Below, piece by piece: positions 36,392 to 45,300 of a stretch of DNA of 64,000 nt. The stretch is taken from positions 1 through 64,000 of the forward strand of contig NZ_ABIC01000001.1 of assembly GCF_000172075.1 (NCBI RefSeq), in the 5' to 3' direction. How positions within the stretch are numbered: the first letter of the stretch is position 1; every line of letters starts with the position of its first letter. The notes beneath the pieces were generated by a model. It ran no database searches. It saw only the letters and a program-made list of their open reading frames with translations, and had not been told where the DNA came from. A program made the position numbers and the translations under genes. This stretch comes from Shewanella benthica KT99 (GTDB lineage: Bacteria; Pseudomonadota; Gammaproteobacteria; Enterobacterales; Shewanellaceae).

Positions 36392-37969
36392 ATGCTGGAT
36401 ACGGATCTTAAAAATCAACTGAAAACCTATCTGCAAAACCTCAAGCGTCCAGTTGAACTTGTCGTGTCTGCAGATGATAGCCCTAAGGCACTAGAACTTA
36501 AGTCACTGGCGCAAGATATCGATAGCTTATCTGAATTAGTCTCAGTGTCAGAAGTTCAAGGTGAGCGTATGCCATCGATGAAGGTGACAAGTGCAGAAAC
36601 TGATACCAGCATTACGTTCGCAGGTTTACCCATGGGTCATGAATTTACCTCGTTAGTATTGGCATTGTTGCATACTGGCGGGCACCCACTGAAGCTAGAT
36701 GATGCTGTTATCGCGCAGATCAAAGCGCTACCAGGCGAATACCATTTCGAGACTTATGTTTCTCTAAGCTGTCAAAATTGTCCCGATGTGGTTCAGGCAT
36801 TGAATATGATGGCTGCAGTCAATCCTAAAATCACCAACGTGATGATAGACGGCGCCCTGTTTCAGACAGAAGTGTTTGATCGAGACATTCTGGCGGTTCC
36901 TTCCGTGTACCTTAATGGCAAGCTTTTTTCCCAAGGGCGCATCAGTTTAGCTGAGATCTTAAATAAGTTAGATACAGGTGCGGCGACTCGTCAGGCCGAG
37001 CAATTAGCTCAGAAAGACGTGTTCGACATGTTGGTGGTTGGCGGCGGCCCTGCAGGTGCATCTGCCGCGATCTACTCGGCGAGAAAAGGCCTCAATACTG
37101 GCGTCGTTGCCGATAAGTTTGGTGGCCAAGTGGCTGAAACTGTGGCGATTGAGAATTTTATCTCAGTCAAGGCGACCGAAGGGCCCAAGTTGGTTGCTAA
37201 TCTTGAGTCCCATGTACGTGAGTACGATGTTGATGTGATGGACAATCAACTTGGCGTTAAGTTGACCCCAAGCCAAGGCCCAAACCCCTATCACGAATTA
37301 ACCCTTGAAAATGGTGCAACACTAAAAAGCCAAACCTTGCTGCTCGCCACTGGTGCGCGCTGGCGTGAGATGAATGTCCCTGGCGAGCAAGAGTATCGTG
37401 GTAAAGGTGTGGCTTACTGTCCACACTGTGATGGTCCCTTGTTTAAAGGTAAGCGCGTTGCCGTCATCGGCGGCGGTAATTCGGGAATAGAAGCGGCAAT
37501 CGACTTGGCCAATATCGTTGAGCATGTGACCGTATTAGAGTTCGATACTCAGCTAAGAGCCGACGATGTGCTACAGCGCAAGGCTGCATCTATGAATAAT
37601 ATCACTATCATTACTCAAGCCATGACCACCGAAGTACTTGGTGATGGCTCACGAGTCAAGGGGCTTAACTACACAGATAGAGCCACGGGTGAGCAACATA
37701 GTGTTGAGCTAGCCGGTATCTTCGTGCAGATTGGACTAGTGCCTAACACCGAATGGCTTAAAGGTGTGGTAGATCTAACGCCGAGAGGCGAGATAATAGT
37801 GGATGAGCGTGGTCAAACATCTGTTGCTGGCATCTTTGCTGCGGGGGATGTGACCAATACTCCTTATAAACAGATCATCATAGCCATGGGCAGTGGCGCT
37901 ACCGCCTCATTAGGTGCCTTCGATTACTTAATGCGACATAGCGTACCCGAGCAAGCTAATGCCGCTTAA
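36392..37969 (+). CDS. ahpF: Alkyl hydroperoxide reductase subunit F
   Basis: A 525-residue flavoenzyme. The N-terminal double-thioredoxin domain has the redox pair in SCQNCPD (near 129-132); the thioredoxin-reductase-like part has [10 protein letters not shown] (FAD, near 213), the active-site CPHCDGP (near 345) and [10 protein letters not shown] (NADH, near 357). It moves electrons from NADH to AhpC. Clear ribosome site TAGGAG before the ATG. Confidence 0.96.
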   Translation: MLDTDLKNQLKTYLQNLKRPVELVVSADDSPKALELKSLAQDIDSLSELVSVSEVQGERMPSMKVTSAETDTSITFAGLPMGHEFTSLVLALLHTGGHPLKLDDAVIAQIKALPGEYHFETYVSLSCQNCPDVVQALNMMAAVNPKITNVMIDGALFQTEVFDRDILAVPSVYLNGKLFSQGRISLAEILNKLDTGAATRQAEQLAQKDVFDMLVVGGGPAGASAAIYSARKGLNTGVVADKFGGQVAETVAIENFISVKATEGPKLVANLESHVREYDVDVMDNQLGVKLTPSQGPNPYHELTLENGATLKSQTLLLATGARWREMNVPGEQEYRGKGVAYCPHCDGPLFKGKRVAVIGGGNSGIEAAIDLANIVEHVTVLEFDTQLRADDVLQRKAASMNNITIITQAMTTEVLGDGSRVKGLNYTDRATGEQHSVELAGIFVQIGLVPNTEWLKGVVDLTPRGEIIVDERGQTSVAGIFAAGDVTNTPYKQIIIAMGSGATASLGAFDYLMRHSVPEQANAA

Positions 37970-37990
37970 CGGCTTAACTTAGTCTTAATG

Positions 37991-38025
37991 AAAACAGTCA
38001 GGATTAAATACTGGCTGTTTTTTGA
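37991..38025 (+). terminator. Rho-independent terminator of ahpF
   Basis: AAAACAGTCA pairs with TGGCTGTTTT (one G-U) around an 11-nt loop and runs into TTTTTT. It lies about 20 bp after the ahpF stop and converges with the next minus-strand gene. Confidence 0.75.
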
Positions 38026-38040
38026 CTGTTTATAATCTTA

Positions 38041-39447
38041 TTATTTTAAAAACTTACGCGCCATGGTTATGATGAAACTCAATAGAATAGAGCCTGCAAT
38101 CAGCATGATAGCCACAAGGGGACTCTGCAGCGAAACGGGATCTATAGCCAGCATAATGCCCATACCTAGCATCATAATTCCTGACATCAACTTAAGTGTC
38201 TGACCCTCTTTCTCTGTGAGTTTACGTTTTCCCATTGTGGCACTAAAGACGCCGACAATAATGGCCAGAGGAATCACATAAACCACATTATAGAAGATAA
38301 GGTATAGATAACGCTCTATCTCTGGAAGATCGTGCATAGAAAGTACGCTGGTGTAGATCATCGGGAAGCCTGCGGTACAGAGTAGCTCATAGGCGTTAGC
38401 TAAAATTGCTAACACGACCGTCCCACCTATCATCGCCGCCATGGAGCTTGCATTGGTCAGTTTGCCCATGCGTTTTATTAAACCTGTACGGTTTTCTGCG
38501 GACATAGATAAGGAGACCTCTCCCTTAGTGAAGAAGTAGTCCTTGATATTAATGACCCCCGCAATGAAGGCTATAATACCCGCGCCTAAGATGATCAAAC
38601 TTCCATCACTGCCTGCGCCGAGAAGGGTGAATATATTGAGCCAGGCAATCATAAATAGGAAGTAGATAAAGCCTGAGAAGAAGACAAATATACCGCCGAC
38701 TATCAGCATGCGGGTCCTGCTCTTAGCATTAACCATGATGGATAGTAGAAAGAGTAAAACGAAGAATGCACAGGGGTTAAAGGCATCGACACCGGCAAGT
38801 ACTATGGTGAGGAGTGGTAAAGAGAGATTTTCTGGTGCTACGACTCCAATTAAAGGGAGTTCTATGGGTTGAACTTGGCTTTTTGGAGCCAGATCATATG
38901 CAGAACTTAAATCGCATGTTGCTTCACTTTCTGAGTCTCCACTCGCGTCGCTGCAAGTACCAAATAGAGGTGAAGGATTCTGTTCATCGGTCGTTGGGAT
39001 AGGGTCGTTATCGATAACTGTGCCACCTAAGCTGCGATAGCAAGCTTTCAAGTTATCGAGTAGATACTTACCTGTGACAGCTTCACTGCTATAGCCAACG
39101 GTTGCCAGTTCACAAGCCGCTATATAGGGAACGGAGCGAGCTTCAACTTGAGTCTTCTTAGCGATCCCTTGCCAAATATCCATGGTGTCAGGATCTGACA
39201 CTAGGTGTGTTTCAAGATCGATCCAAGGGTAACGTTCAGGCAATGAGTCTATGAAAGGGTGAGCCTCTGCGCAGTGAGGACATGTCTTGGACCAAAAAAA
39301 ATAAAGTTTAATTTTGAGTTCACCATCTTGATTAACGTAATGCCAGCTCGAATCTTGACTGCTGTCCTGGGGGGGGGCCGATATATTCGCTAAGGTTGAA
39401 AATGAACTGAGGCAGAAAATCATAAGTACGAATAATGCTTTAGTCAT
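38041..39447 (-). CDS. Thioredoxin-like domain fused to a DsbD/CcdA-like membrane domain
   Basis: A 468-residue protein: signal peptide (1-20), periplasmic thioredoxin-like domain with CPHC (FFWSKTCPHCAEAHP, near 57-60) and a cis-Pro in SVPY, a linker with four or more cysteines, then six or more membrane helices from about 205. The membrane part has paired cysteines like DsbD/CcdA (DAFNPCAF near 226 and ELLCTAGFP near 355). It looks like an electron relay that carries reductant through the membrane to its own periplasmic domain, the reverse order of DsbD (whose thioredoxin domain is C-terminal). A nine-C run just after the signal peptide (39369-39377) could slip. Confidence 0.8.
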   Translation of the reverse strand: MTKALFVLMIFCLSSFSTLANISAPPQDSSQDSSWHYVNQDGELKIKLYFFWSKTCPHCAEAHPFIDSLPERYPWIDLETHLVSDPDTMDIWQGIAKKTQVEARSVPYIAACELATVGYSSEAVTGKYLLDNLKACYRSLGGTVIDNDPIPTTDEQNPSPLFGTCSDASGDSESEATCDLSSAYDLAPKSQVQPIELPLIGVVAPENLSLPLLTIVLAGVDAFNPCAFFVLLFLLSIMVNAKSRTRMLIVGGIFVFFSGFIYFLFMIAWLNIFTLLGAGSDGSLIILGAGIIAFIAGVINIKDYFFTKGEVSLSMSAENRTGLIKRMGKLTNASSMAAMIGGTVVLAILANAYELLCTAGFPMIYTSVLSMHDLPEIERYLYLIFYNVVYVIPLAIIVGVFSATMGKRKLTEKEGQTLKLMSGIMMLGMGIMLAIDPVSLQSPLVAIMLIAGSILLSFIITMARKFLK

Positions 39448-39613
39448 GTACCCTCCTGTGGGATGCGCTAGATTTTATCGCTGATACAGATACTGCAATA
39501 AATATCTTACTTATCTTTGTCTTGGAGGATATATGCGCATGTAAGACTTGCGACAGAACTCTCGAATTATAAAAAAATGGGAGCTGAGGCCGATTAGCTA
39601 TATAAGGTTTAAC

Positions 39614-39638
39614 CCTATGGTCACAGTGAGACCATAGG
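39614..39638 (-). repeat. 9-bp hairpin downstream of the OmpA-like gene
   Basis: CCTATGGTC and GACCATAGG (39614-39622 and 39630-39638) are a perfect inverted repeat in the 284-bp gap between two minus-strand genes. No clear T run follows. It may end or stabilise the OmpA-like transcript. I see no gene in this gap. Confidence 0.5.
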
Positions 39639-39731
39639 TTGAGAACAGCTAAATTAGCTCCATTAATTCCATTCACTGAGTTTGTTGCAGAAGTCAGTTC
39701 ATCAAGATCACTGGATAGTAAACCTCAACGT

Positions 39732-40253
39732 CTAGCGAGAACCTGAGAAAGTGCCTGCATGAGTATCATCACTATTGATTGAAGCATCATCTTCTGAGTT
39801 AATGGAGGGTAAGCTGATATCTTTAACTGGGGGGGGCTTATCAGCTGCAGCGAGGGCTACAGCTGAACTCGATTGAGCGCCATTACACCAACTTACACTG
39901 ACATCTCTGAGATCTTCGTTACTGGCGGTTAAGATACGGCTGATGACAGGAGCCGGGTAATGTGAATTGCTCAGGTATTGTTTTATTCTATCTATACGTC
40001 GATTTGCCAGCCACATATTGTACTTGCGGACATCATCACTTGCTTGCAGCTTTAATATCTGAAACTCGAGCAGTAAATAGCCCGGTTTACTTGATGTACT
40101 TTCAATTAATTCATCCAACTGCTTGGCATACTTACTGGGGAAGTAAGAGCTGTTTTTAGCATAGGGTATTTCAGTGAGGTGTATATATTGTTTACACTCT
40201 GCTATAGCGCTTCCTGCAAACAGTAAACAGATAATAGATATGATTGCTTTCAT
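39732..40253 (-). CDS. Exported OmpA-like domain protein
   Basis: A 173-residue secreted protein. The signal peptide ends near AIAE (18-19). The body resembles an OmpA C-terminal, peptidoglycan-binding fold: FPSKYAKQLDELIES, LLEFQILKLQASDD, and MWLANRRIDRIKQYL, equivalent to the usual LSxxRA stretch, though divergent. Two cysteines (CKQY near 20 and SWC near 122) could form a disulfide. The last 50 residues are Ser/Asp-rich and probably disordered, and include an eight-C run at DNA level. Good ribosome site AAGGAG. Confidence 0.65.
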   Translation of the reverse strand: MKAIISIICLLFAGSAIAECKQYIHLTEIPYAKNSSYFPSKYAKQLDELIESTSSKPGYLLLEFQILKLQASDDVRKYNMWLANRRIDRIKQYLSNSHYPAPVISRILTASNEDLRDVSVSWCNGAQSSSAVALAAADKPPPVKDISLPSINSEDDASINSDDTHAGTFSGSR

Positions 40254-40415
40254 TTAGAACTCCTTCGAAGCAATGCCCAGTAGACCTGCTGGAGACAGCA
40301 AGATTTATGGTCTAGGTAGATAATTTAGCTGCAAATCTATGCTAATACAGGATGAAAATCAATCCGTGTATTTTGCCTCTTTTATTAAAAAGTCGATTTA
40401 TGCCCTATATGCAAG

Positions 40416-40433
40416 TATATTGTGCACAATATA
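40416..40433. promoter_or_regulatory. 18-bp palindrome, likely OhrR operator
   Basis: TATATTGTGCACAATATA is a perfect palindrome 20 bp before the ohrR ATG. OhrR proteins bind AT-rich dyads with TACAAT/ATTGTA-like arms and usually repress their own gene. Confidence 0.65.
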
Positions 40434-40453
40434 ACAACTGTGGTTTTGCTAAT

Positions 40454-40903
40454 ATGCCTAACGTAAAAGATACCAATCCTCTCTCACTCGATAGCCAAGT
40501 TTGTTTTTCCCTGTACAGTGCCAGCAATGCCATGGTGAGAGCATACCGTCCGTTATTGAATGAGTTGGACCTGACCTATCCTCAGTATTTAGCCATGTTG
40601 GTATTGTGGCAGCACCCAGGTATCAGCGTGAAAACATTAGGAGATAAACTGCATCTGGATTCGGGCACCTTGACACCTCTGCTTAAGCGTTTGGAGGTGA
40701 AAGGTTTGGTCAGCCGTGGTCGTAGTGAGCAAGATGAGAGAGTCAGAGTGCTGCATATTACTCGTTCCGGGAAGCAATTAGAGGCCGAAGCTGCAAAAAT
40801 CCCCGAGCAGATGCGCTGTAAACTTGGGGGGGATCCGCAAGTATTTATTGAATTAAAACGTCTATGTGATCAAGCCTACCTATTACTCAGTTCAGCCAAA
40901 TGA
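40454..40903 (+). CDS. ohrR: OhrR, MarR-family organic peroxide sensor
   Basis: A 149-residue MarR-type repressor from ATG 40454 (MPNVKDTNPLSL); an in-frame ATG 102 bp upstream would put coding sequence over the palindromic operator and is less likely. The single sensing cysteine lies in SQVCFSLYSASNAM (about residue 17), the position of Cys15 in Bacillus OhrR. The winged helix follows: LTYPQYLAMLVLW, LHLDSGTLTPLLKRLE, SEQDERVRVL. Oxidation by organic hydroperoxides would release DNA. The usual partner ohr is not adjacent. A seven-G run lies at 40826-40832. Confidence 0.9.
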   Translation: MPNVKDTNPLSLDSQVCFSLYSASNAMVRAYRPLLNELDLTYPQYLAMLVLWQHPGISVKTLGDKLHLDSGTLTPLLKRLEVKGLVSRGRSEQDERVRVLHITRSGKQLEAEAAKIPEQMRCKLGGDPQVFIELKRLCDQAYLLLSSAK

Positions 40904-41003
40904 GCGAGTCTCATTTATAGAGGGAATTCATAGCAAAGCTAGGTCTGAACTTTGGTTAAATAATTGTGCTATCTTGGTTTTATTCGAGTAAATAGAGAAA
41001 ACC

Positions 41004-42179
41004 ATGGATACAATAGATGTGGTCATCATAGGGGGTGGGATCAATGGGGCTGGCATTGCGCAATGTGCATCGGCCGCAGGTTACAGCGTCTTATTACTCG
41101 AGAAAGGCGCTATCGGCGGGCAAACCTCCGCAAACTCAAGCAAACTCATTCATGGTGGTCTACGTTACCTAGAGACCGGACAGATATCTCTGGTCAGAAA
41201 CTCCTTATCTGAGCGCCGAGCCTTGCTTCGGCTGGCGCCCCATCTAGTGAAAGCCGTGCCTTTCTATATCCCTGTCTATGACACGAGTCAGCGCAACCAA
41301 TGGGCGATACGTGCCGGATTAATGGCATATTCAGTACTGAGCGAATTCGATCCTTTAGGGCGTTTCACCAGCTTGCCTGCGGTGGAGTGGTCGAAAATTA
41401 GCGGATTAAAGCTACAGGGACTAAAAGCCGTGTTCAGGTATTGGGACGCTCAGACCGATGATAAAGCGCTGACCCAAGCTGTGATGAGAAGTGCCCAAGA
41501 CCTGGGGGCACAAGTGCTCAAGTATGCTGAGTGTGACGCGATAGTCCATACGCCAGATCACTGTGAAGTGAGCTACCTTTATCAGGATGATCTCGTGGTA
41601 CAAAGAGCATCCTGTGTCATCAATGCCGCTGGTCCTTGGGTCAATGATGTGATAGAGAGCTTAGTTCCTCCCATGGCTAAAGAGCATGTCGATTTAGTAC
41701 AGGGCTCTCATCTCCTATTGGACATTCCTGCACCCAGTGGGATCTTGTATCTGGAATCTTGCTTCGATAACAGGGTGGTGTTTGTGATGCCCTGGAAGGG
41801 GAAAACCTTACTCGGGACCACAGAAACGATTCTGGATAAGTTAGCTGGCAAACCCGAGTCGACGCGAGAAGAGATTTCTTACTTGCTTGGGATATATAAA
41901 CATTACTTCCCGACCCTAGGGAGCGTTGAACAGCTGGAGGCTTTAATCATAGACACTTTTTGCGGGGTCAGGGTGCTGCCTAAGCTCAATGGCAGTTCAT
42001 TCGATCGTCCAAGAGAGATATTACTTAAAACCAGTATTACTCATCCCAGGCTGATGACGCTCTATGGTGGTAAGTTAACCACCTTCAGAATAACGTCTAA
42101 AGAGGTGGTTCGCTGGGTGGCGTCTAAGTTAGGAAAACGAACTTCCATCGCTGATGTTGATATCACTCCTCTCTTGTGA
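41004..42179 (+). CDS. FAD-dependent glycerol-3-phosphate dehydrogenase-like protein
   Basis: A 391-residue flavoprotein similar to GlpD. FAD fold DVVIIGGGINGAGIA at the start, then SSKLIHGGLRYLE (GlpD signature), INAAGPWVND, VDLVQGSHLLLD, MPWKGKTLLGTTE and TLYGGKLTTFR. It ends shortly after that, so it lacks the about 120-residue C-terminal DAO_C domain of E. coli GlpD (501 residues). It may oxidise glycerol 3-phosphate at the membrane or act on another 2-hydroxy substrate. AGAGAAAACC precedes the ATG. No glpK or glpF nearby. Confidence 0.82.
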   Translation: MDTIDVVIIGGGINGAGIAQCASAAGYSVLLLEKGAIGGQTSANSSKLIHGGLRYLETGQISLVRNSLSERRALLRLAPHLVKAVPFYIPVYDTSQRNQWAIRAGLMAYSVLSEFDPLGRFTSLPAVEWSKISGLKLQGLKAVFRYWDAQTDDKALTQAVMRSAQDLGAQVLKYAECDAIVHTPDHCEVSYLYQDDLVVQRASCVINAAGPWVNDVIESLVPPMAKEHVDLVQGSHLLLDIPAPSGILYLESCFDNRVVFVMPWKGKTLLGTTETILDKLAGKPESTREEISYLLGIYKHYFPTLGSVEQLEALIIDTFCGVRVLPKLNGSSFDRPREILLKTSITHPRLMTLYGGKLTTFRITSKEVVRWVASKLGKRTSIADVDITPLL

Positions 42180-42182
42180 CTG

Positions 42183-42290
42183 GTCAGTTTCTGTGGTCCC
42201 GCCGTACATATGGGTTATTTCAGGCAGACTTTTGTCAGTGAGCTGAAATGGCTCGACGATAAACATTACACGAGTTCGGGTATCTCGGCG
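42183..42290 (+). pseudogene. Relic of a chromate transporter (chrA) N-terminus
   Basis: Read in frame from 42183 it gives VSFCGPAVHMGYFRQTFV, then SELKWLDDKHY. This matches the first conserved block of ChrA transporters (FGGP.AHLGYFR..FV...WL), which are about 390-450 residues long. After about 30 codons the likeness stops and a terminator follows. No upstream start is seen. It is a leftover of a deleted gene. Confidence 0.7.
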
Positions 42291-42331
42291 GGAGTCATCG
42301 AGGAGAAAATTGGCCAGCAGCTTAAGCCACT

Positions 42332-42362
42332 AAAATGGGAAGCTCTCGCTTCCCATTTTTTT
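42332..42362. terminator. Bidirectional terminator
   Basis: AAAATGGGAAGC (42332-42343) pairs with GCTTCCCATTTT (42348-42359), loop TCTC, followed by more T. On the minus strand it ends the formate dehydrogenase gene, whose stop is 14 bp away. Confidence 0.9.
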
Positions 42363-42375
42363 AGCGGGCTTTTAT

Positions 42376-45300
42376 CTAGACCGTCTCAGTTTCCAGCTTC
42401 TCCACCTTGACGGCGCAGACCTTAAACTCGGGGATCTTGGCCACAGGATCCAGCGCATTGATGGTGAGTTTGTTGGCCGCGGCCTCGGCAAAATGGAAGG
42501 GCAGGAACACGACTCCGGCTTGGGCACGCTTGGTGACGAATGCCTTTATCTCAATCTCACCACGGCGGGTCGTCAGCCTGAGCATATCGCCATTGCCAAT
42601 CGCCAACTGGTCGGCATCGTAGACAGATATCATCACCTTAGGTGAGCCGAGCTCATCCAGTCCGGGGGTCTTTCTGGTGAGGGTGCCGGTATGAAATTGC
42701 TCCAGTAAACGTCCGGTCGACAGGATGAGCGGGTACTCTTTACATGGCACCTCCGCCGGCAATCTGTAACCTACTGGGAACATTCTTGCCCGGCCTCGGG
42801 TAAATTCATCTGTGTGCAGAATGGGGGTGCCGGGATGATTCTCGCTCGGGCAGGGCCACTGCAGTCCCTGATAGCCGTTTGCGCCATCGATATCTATGGC
42901 CTGCCAGCTGATGCCGCGATACTGAGGCGTCACTTCAGTGATCTCCTGCCAGATCTGTCGCTCATCCTGGTATTGCCAGTCGGCGCCCAAGCGATTGGCC
43001 AGCAGCTGCAGAATTTTCCAATCCTCCAGCGCATCTCCCGGCGGTGTTACCGCCACCTGCAACTGCTGTACCCTGCGTTCCGTGTTGGTGAAGTGGCCCT
43101 GTTTCTCGGCGAAGCTCAGTGCTGGCAGCACCACATCGGCGAGCTGCGCGGTTTCGGTCAGGAAGATATCCTGCACTATCAGCAGCTCGGCCGCGTTCAA
43201 GGCCTGAATAACATGGGCCTGATCGGGATCGCTCAGGGCTGGATTTTCACCCATAACAAACAGAGCCTTGAGATCTCCCTTGAGAATTGCCTGCATCATC
43301 TCGGTGGCGGCAATGCCAATCTGGCGGGGAAGATCATCCTTGCCCCAGGCCTGGCTGAATTTCTGCTGCACTCGTGCATCGTCGACTCTCTGGTAGCCGC
43401 TGAAGTAATTTGGCAGCGCGCCCATGTCGCAGGCCCCTTGCACATTGCTCTGGCCCCGAAGCGGATTGATGCCGGCCCCTTTTATCCCTATGTTGCCACA
43501 CAGCAACTGGAGATTGGCGATGGCGGTGACATTGTCATGCCCTGAGGTGTGCTGGGTGATCCCCATGGCGTAATAGACCGCGGTTTTTTCTGCCGTGCCT
43601 ATCATACGCGCCATGGTCATGATATCAGCGCCATTCACCTGGGTGATGACCTCGGCATTATCCAGGTTGTACTCGGTCTTCATCACCTCGTCATAGAGCG
43701 CGTCGAAGCCATCGACCCGGGCATGAATATAGTCGAGATCATGCCAGTCGTTGATGATGATCTGTTGCATGATGGCATTGAGTAGCATGACATCGGTGCC
43801 GGGCTTCTGGCTAACATACAGTTCGGCGTGATCGGCGATGTCGATCCGTTTGGGATCGGCGACCATCAACCTGGCATCGTGATCCCGAATCGCCGCCTTG
43901 ATCTTCGAGGCTATGATGGGATGGGTGTTACTGGTGTCGGATCCCAAGATGAAGATCAGATCCGACTCCTTGATCCCGGAAATATCGTTGGTCATGGCGC
44001 CACTGCCTAGGCTTTCATTCAGGGCGGTGACTGTGGGAGCGTGACAGAGACGGGCGCAGTGGTCGATATTATTGGTGCCTATGACGCTTCTGAACAACTT
44101 CTGGAACAGGTAGTTATCTTCGTTGGTCGCCTTCGCCGACGCCAGTCCGGCGACGGCATCACTGCCATGGGTTGCGATGATCTGTGACAATTTAGCCCCG
44201 ATAAAGTCGATGGCTTCATCCCAGGATACGGCAACCAGCTGTCCCCCCTTGCGTAGCAGTGGCTGAGTCAGGCGCTGTTCGCTGGCGATGAAGTCGAAGC
44301 CAAAGCGGCCCTTGACACACAACATGCCTTCGTTGACGGGAGAGTGAGTGTTGCCGCTGATGCGCTTAATGGTGTTGCTGGCCACATCGACATGCATATC
44401 GATCCTGCAGCCTACGCCGCAGTAAGTACATATGCTTGACACTTGCTTCAATGGAGCCGTCAGCCCCTGAGTCTTGTCACGCGCGTCGACGAGTGCACCC
44501 GTCGGACAGACCTGAACGCAACCACCACATTGGACGCAATTACTGTCATTCATCGAGGCGCTAAAGCCGGCTCTCGGTGCGCGCCGGCTCAGTTGGCCTG
44601 TCACCTCGGTTGGCAGCGCCTGATAGTTATCGGCCGCGAAACTGATGGCATGATGACCGGCCTGCTGCTGACAGATGTCGACGCAGGCGCCGCAGTTGAT
44701 GCAGCGGTTGGCATCGAAGGTGATAAACGGGCTGCTGCTATCGACACTAAATTGTCTCGGTGCATGTTCCGGTTTGTCGGCAATCAGTGCCGCGTTATCA
44801 ACCCGATAACGGGAGGCATAATCGCGCAAGTCACAACGCGTATTGGCCTGGCAGGCGCACTCCAGGCAGCGCGCCGCCTCCTGCATGGCCAAATCCGCGT
44901 CGAAACCCAGCTCGATTTCCTTGAAATTGAAGTTACGCAGCTGGAGGCTGAGCTCGGGCATCTTGACCTTAGGTTGGCGCTCTATATCTGGATAGAGGCG
45001 CGCCGACAGGCTGGCGGTCTTCTCGGCCTTGGTGGCATTAAATTGCTTGGGGATGAGGTCACATGTCAGGCCCTGGGTGAGTAACTTCTCGATGGCGATT
45101 GCCGCCTTGCGACCATCGGCCACCGCCGCTACCGCTGTCGCCGGACCGGTTCTGCAGTCTCCCAATACAAACAGCTTGTCGATACCGGTAGACAGGCCCG
45201 CCGACATGGTATGGTCGCAGCCTTCGAAGGTATTCCAGCGACTGAGGGCCAGCTCCCCGGTTACCAGTTGATCCTGTGGTTGTTGCAGAAACTCCATGTC

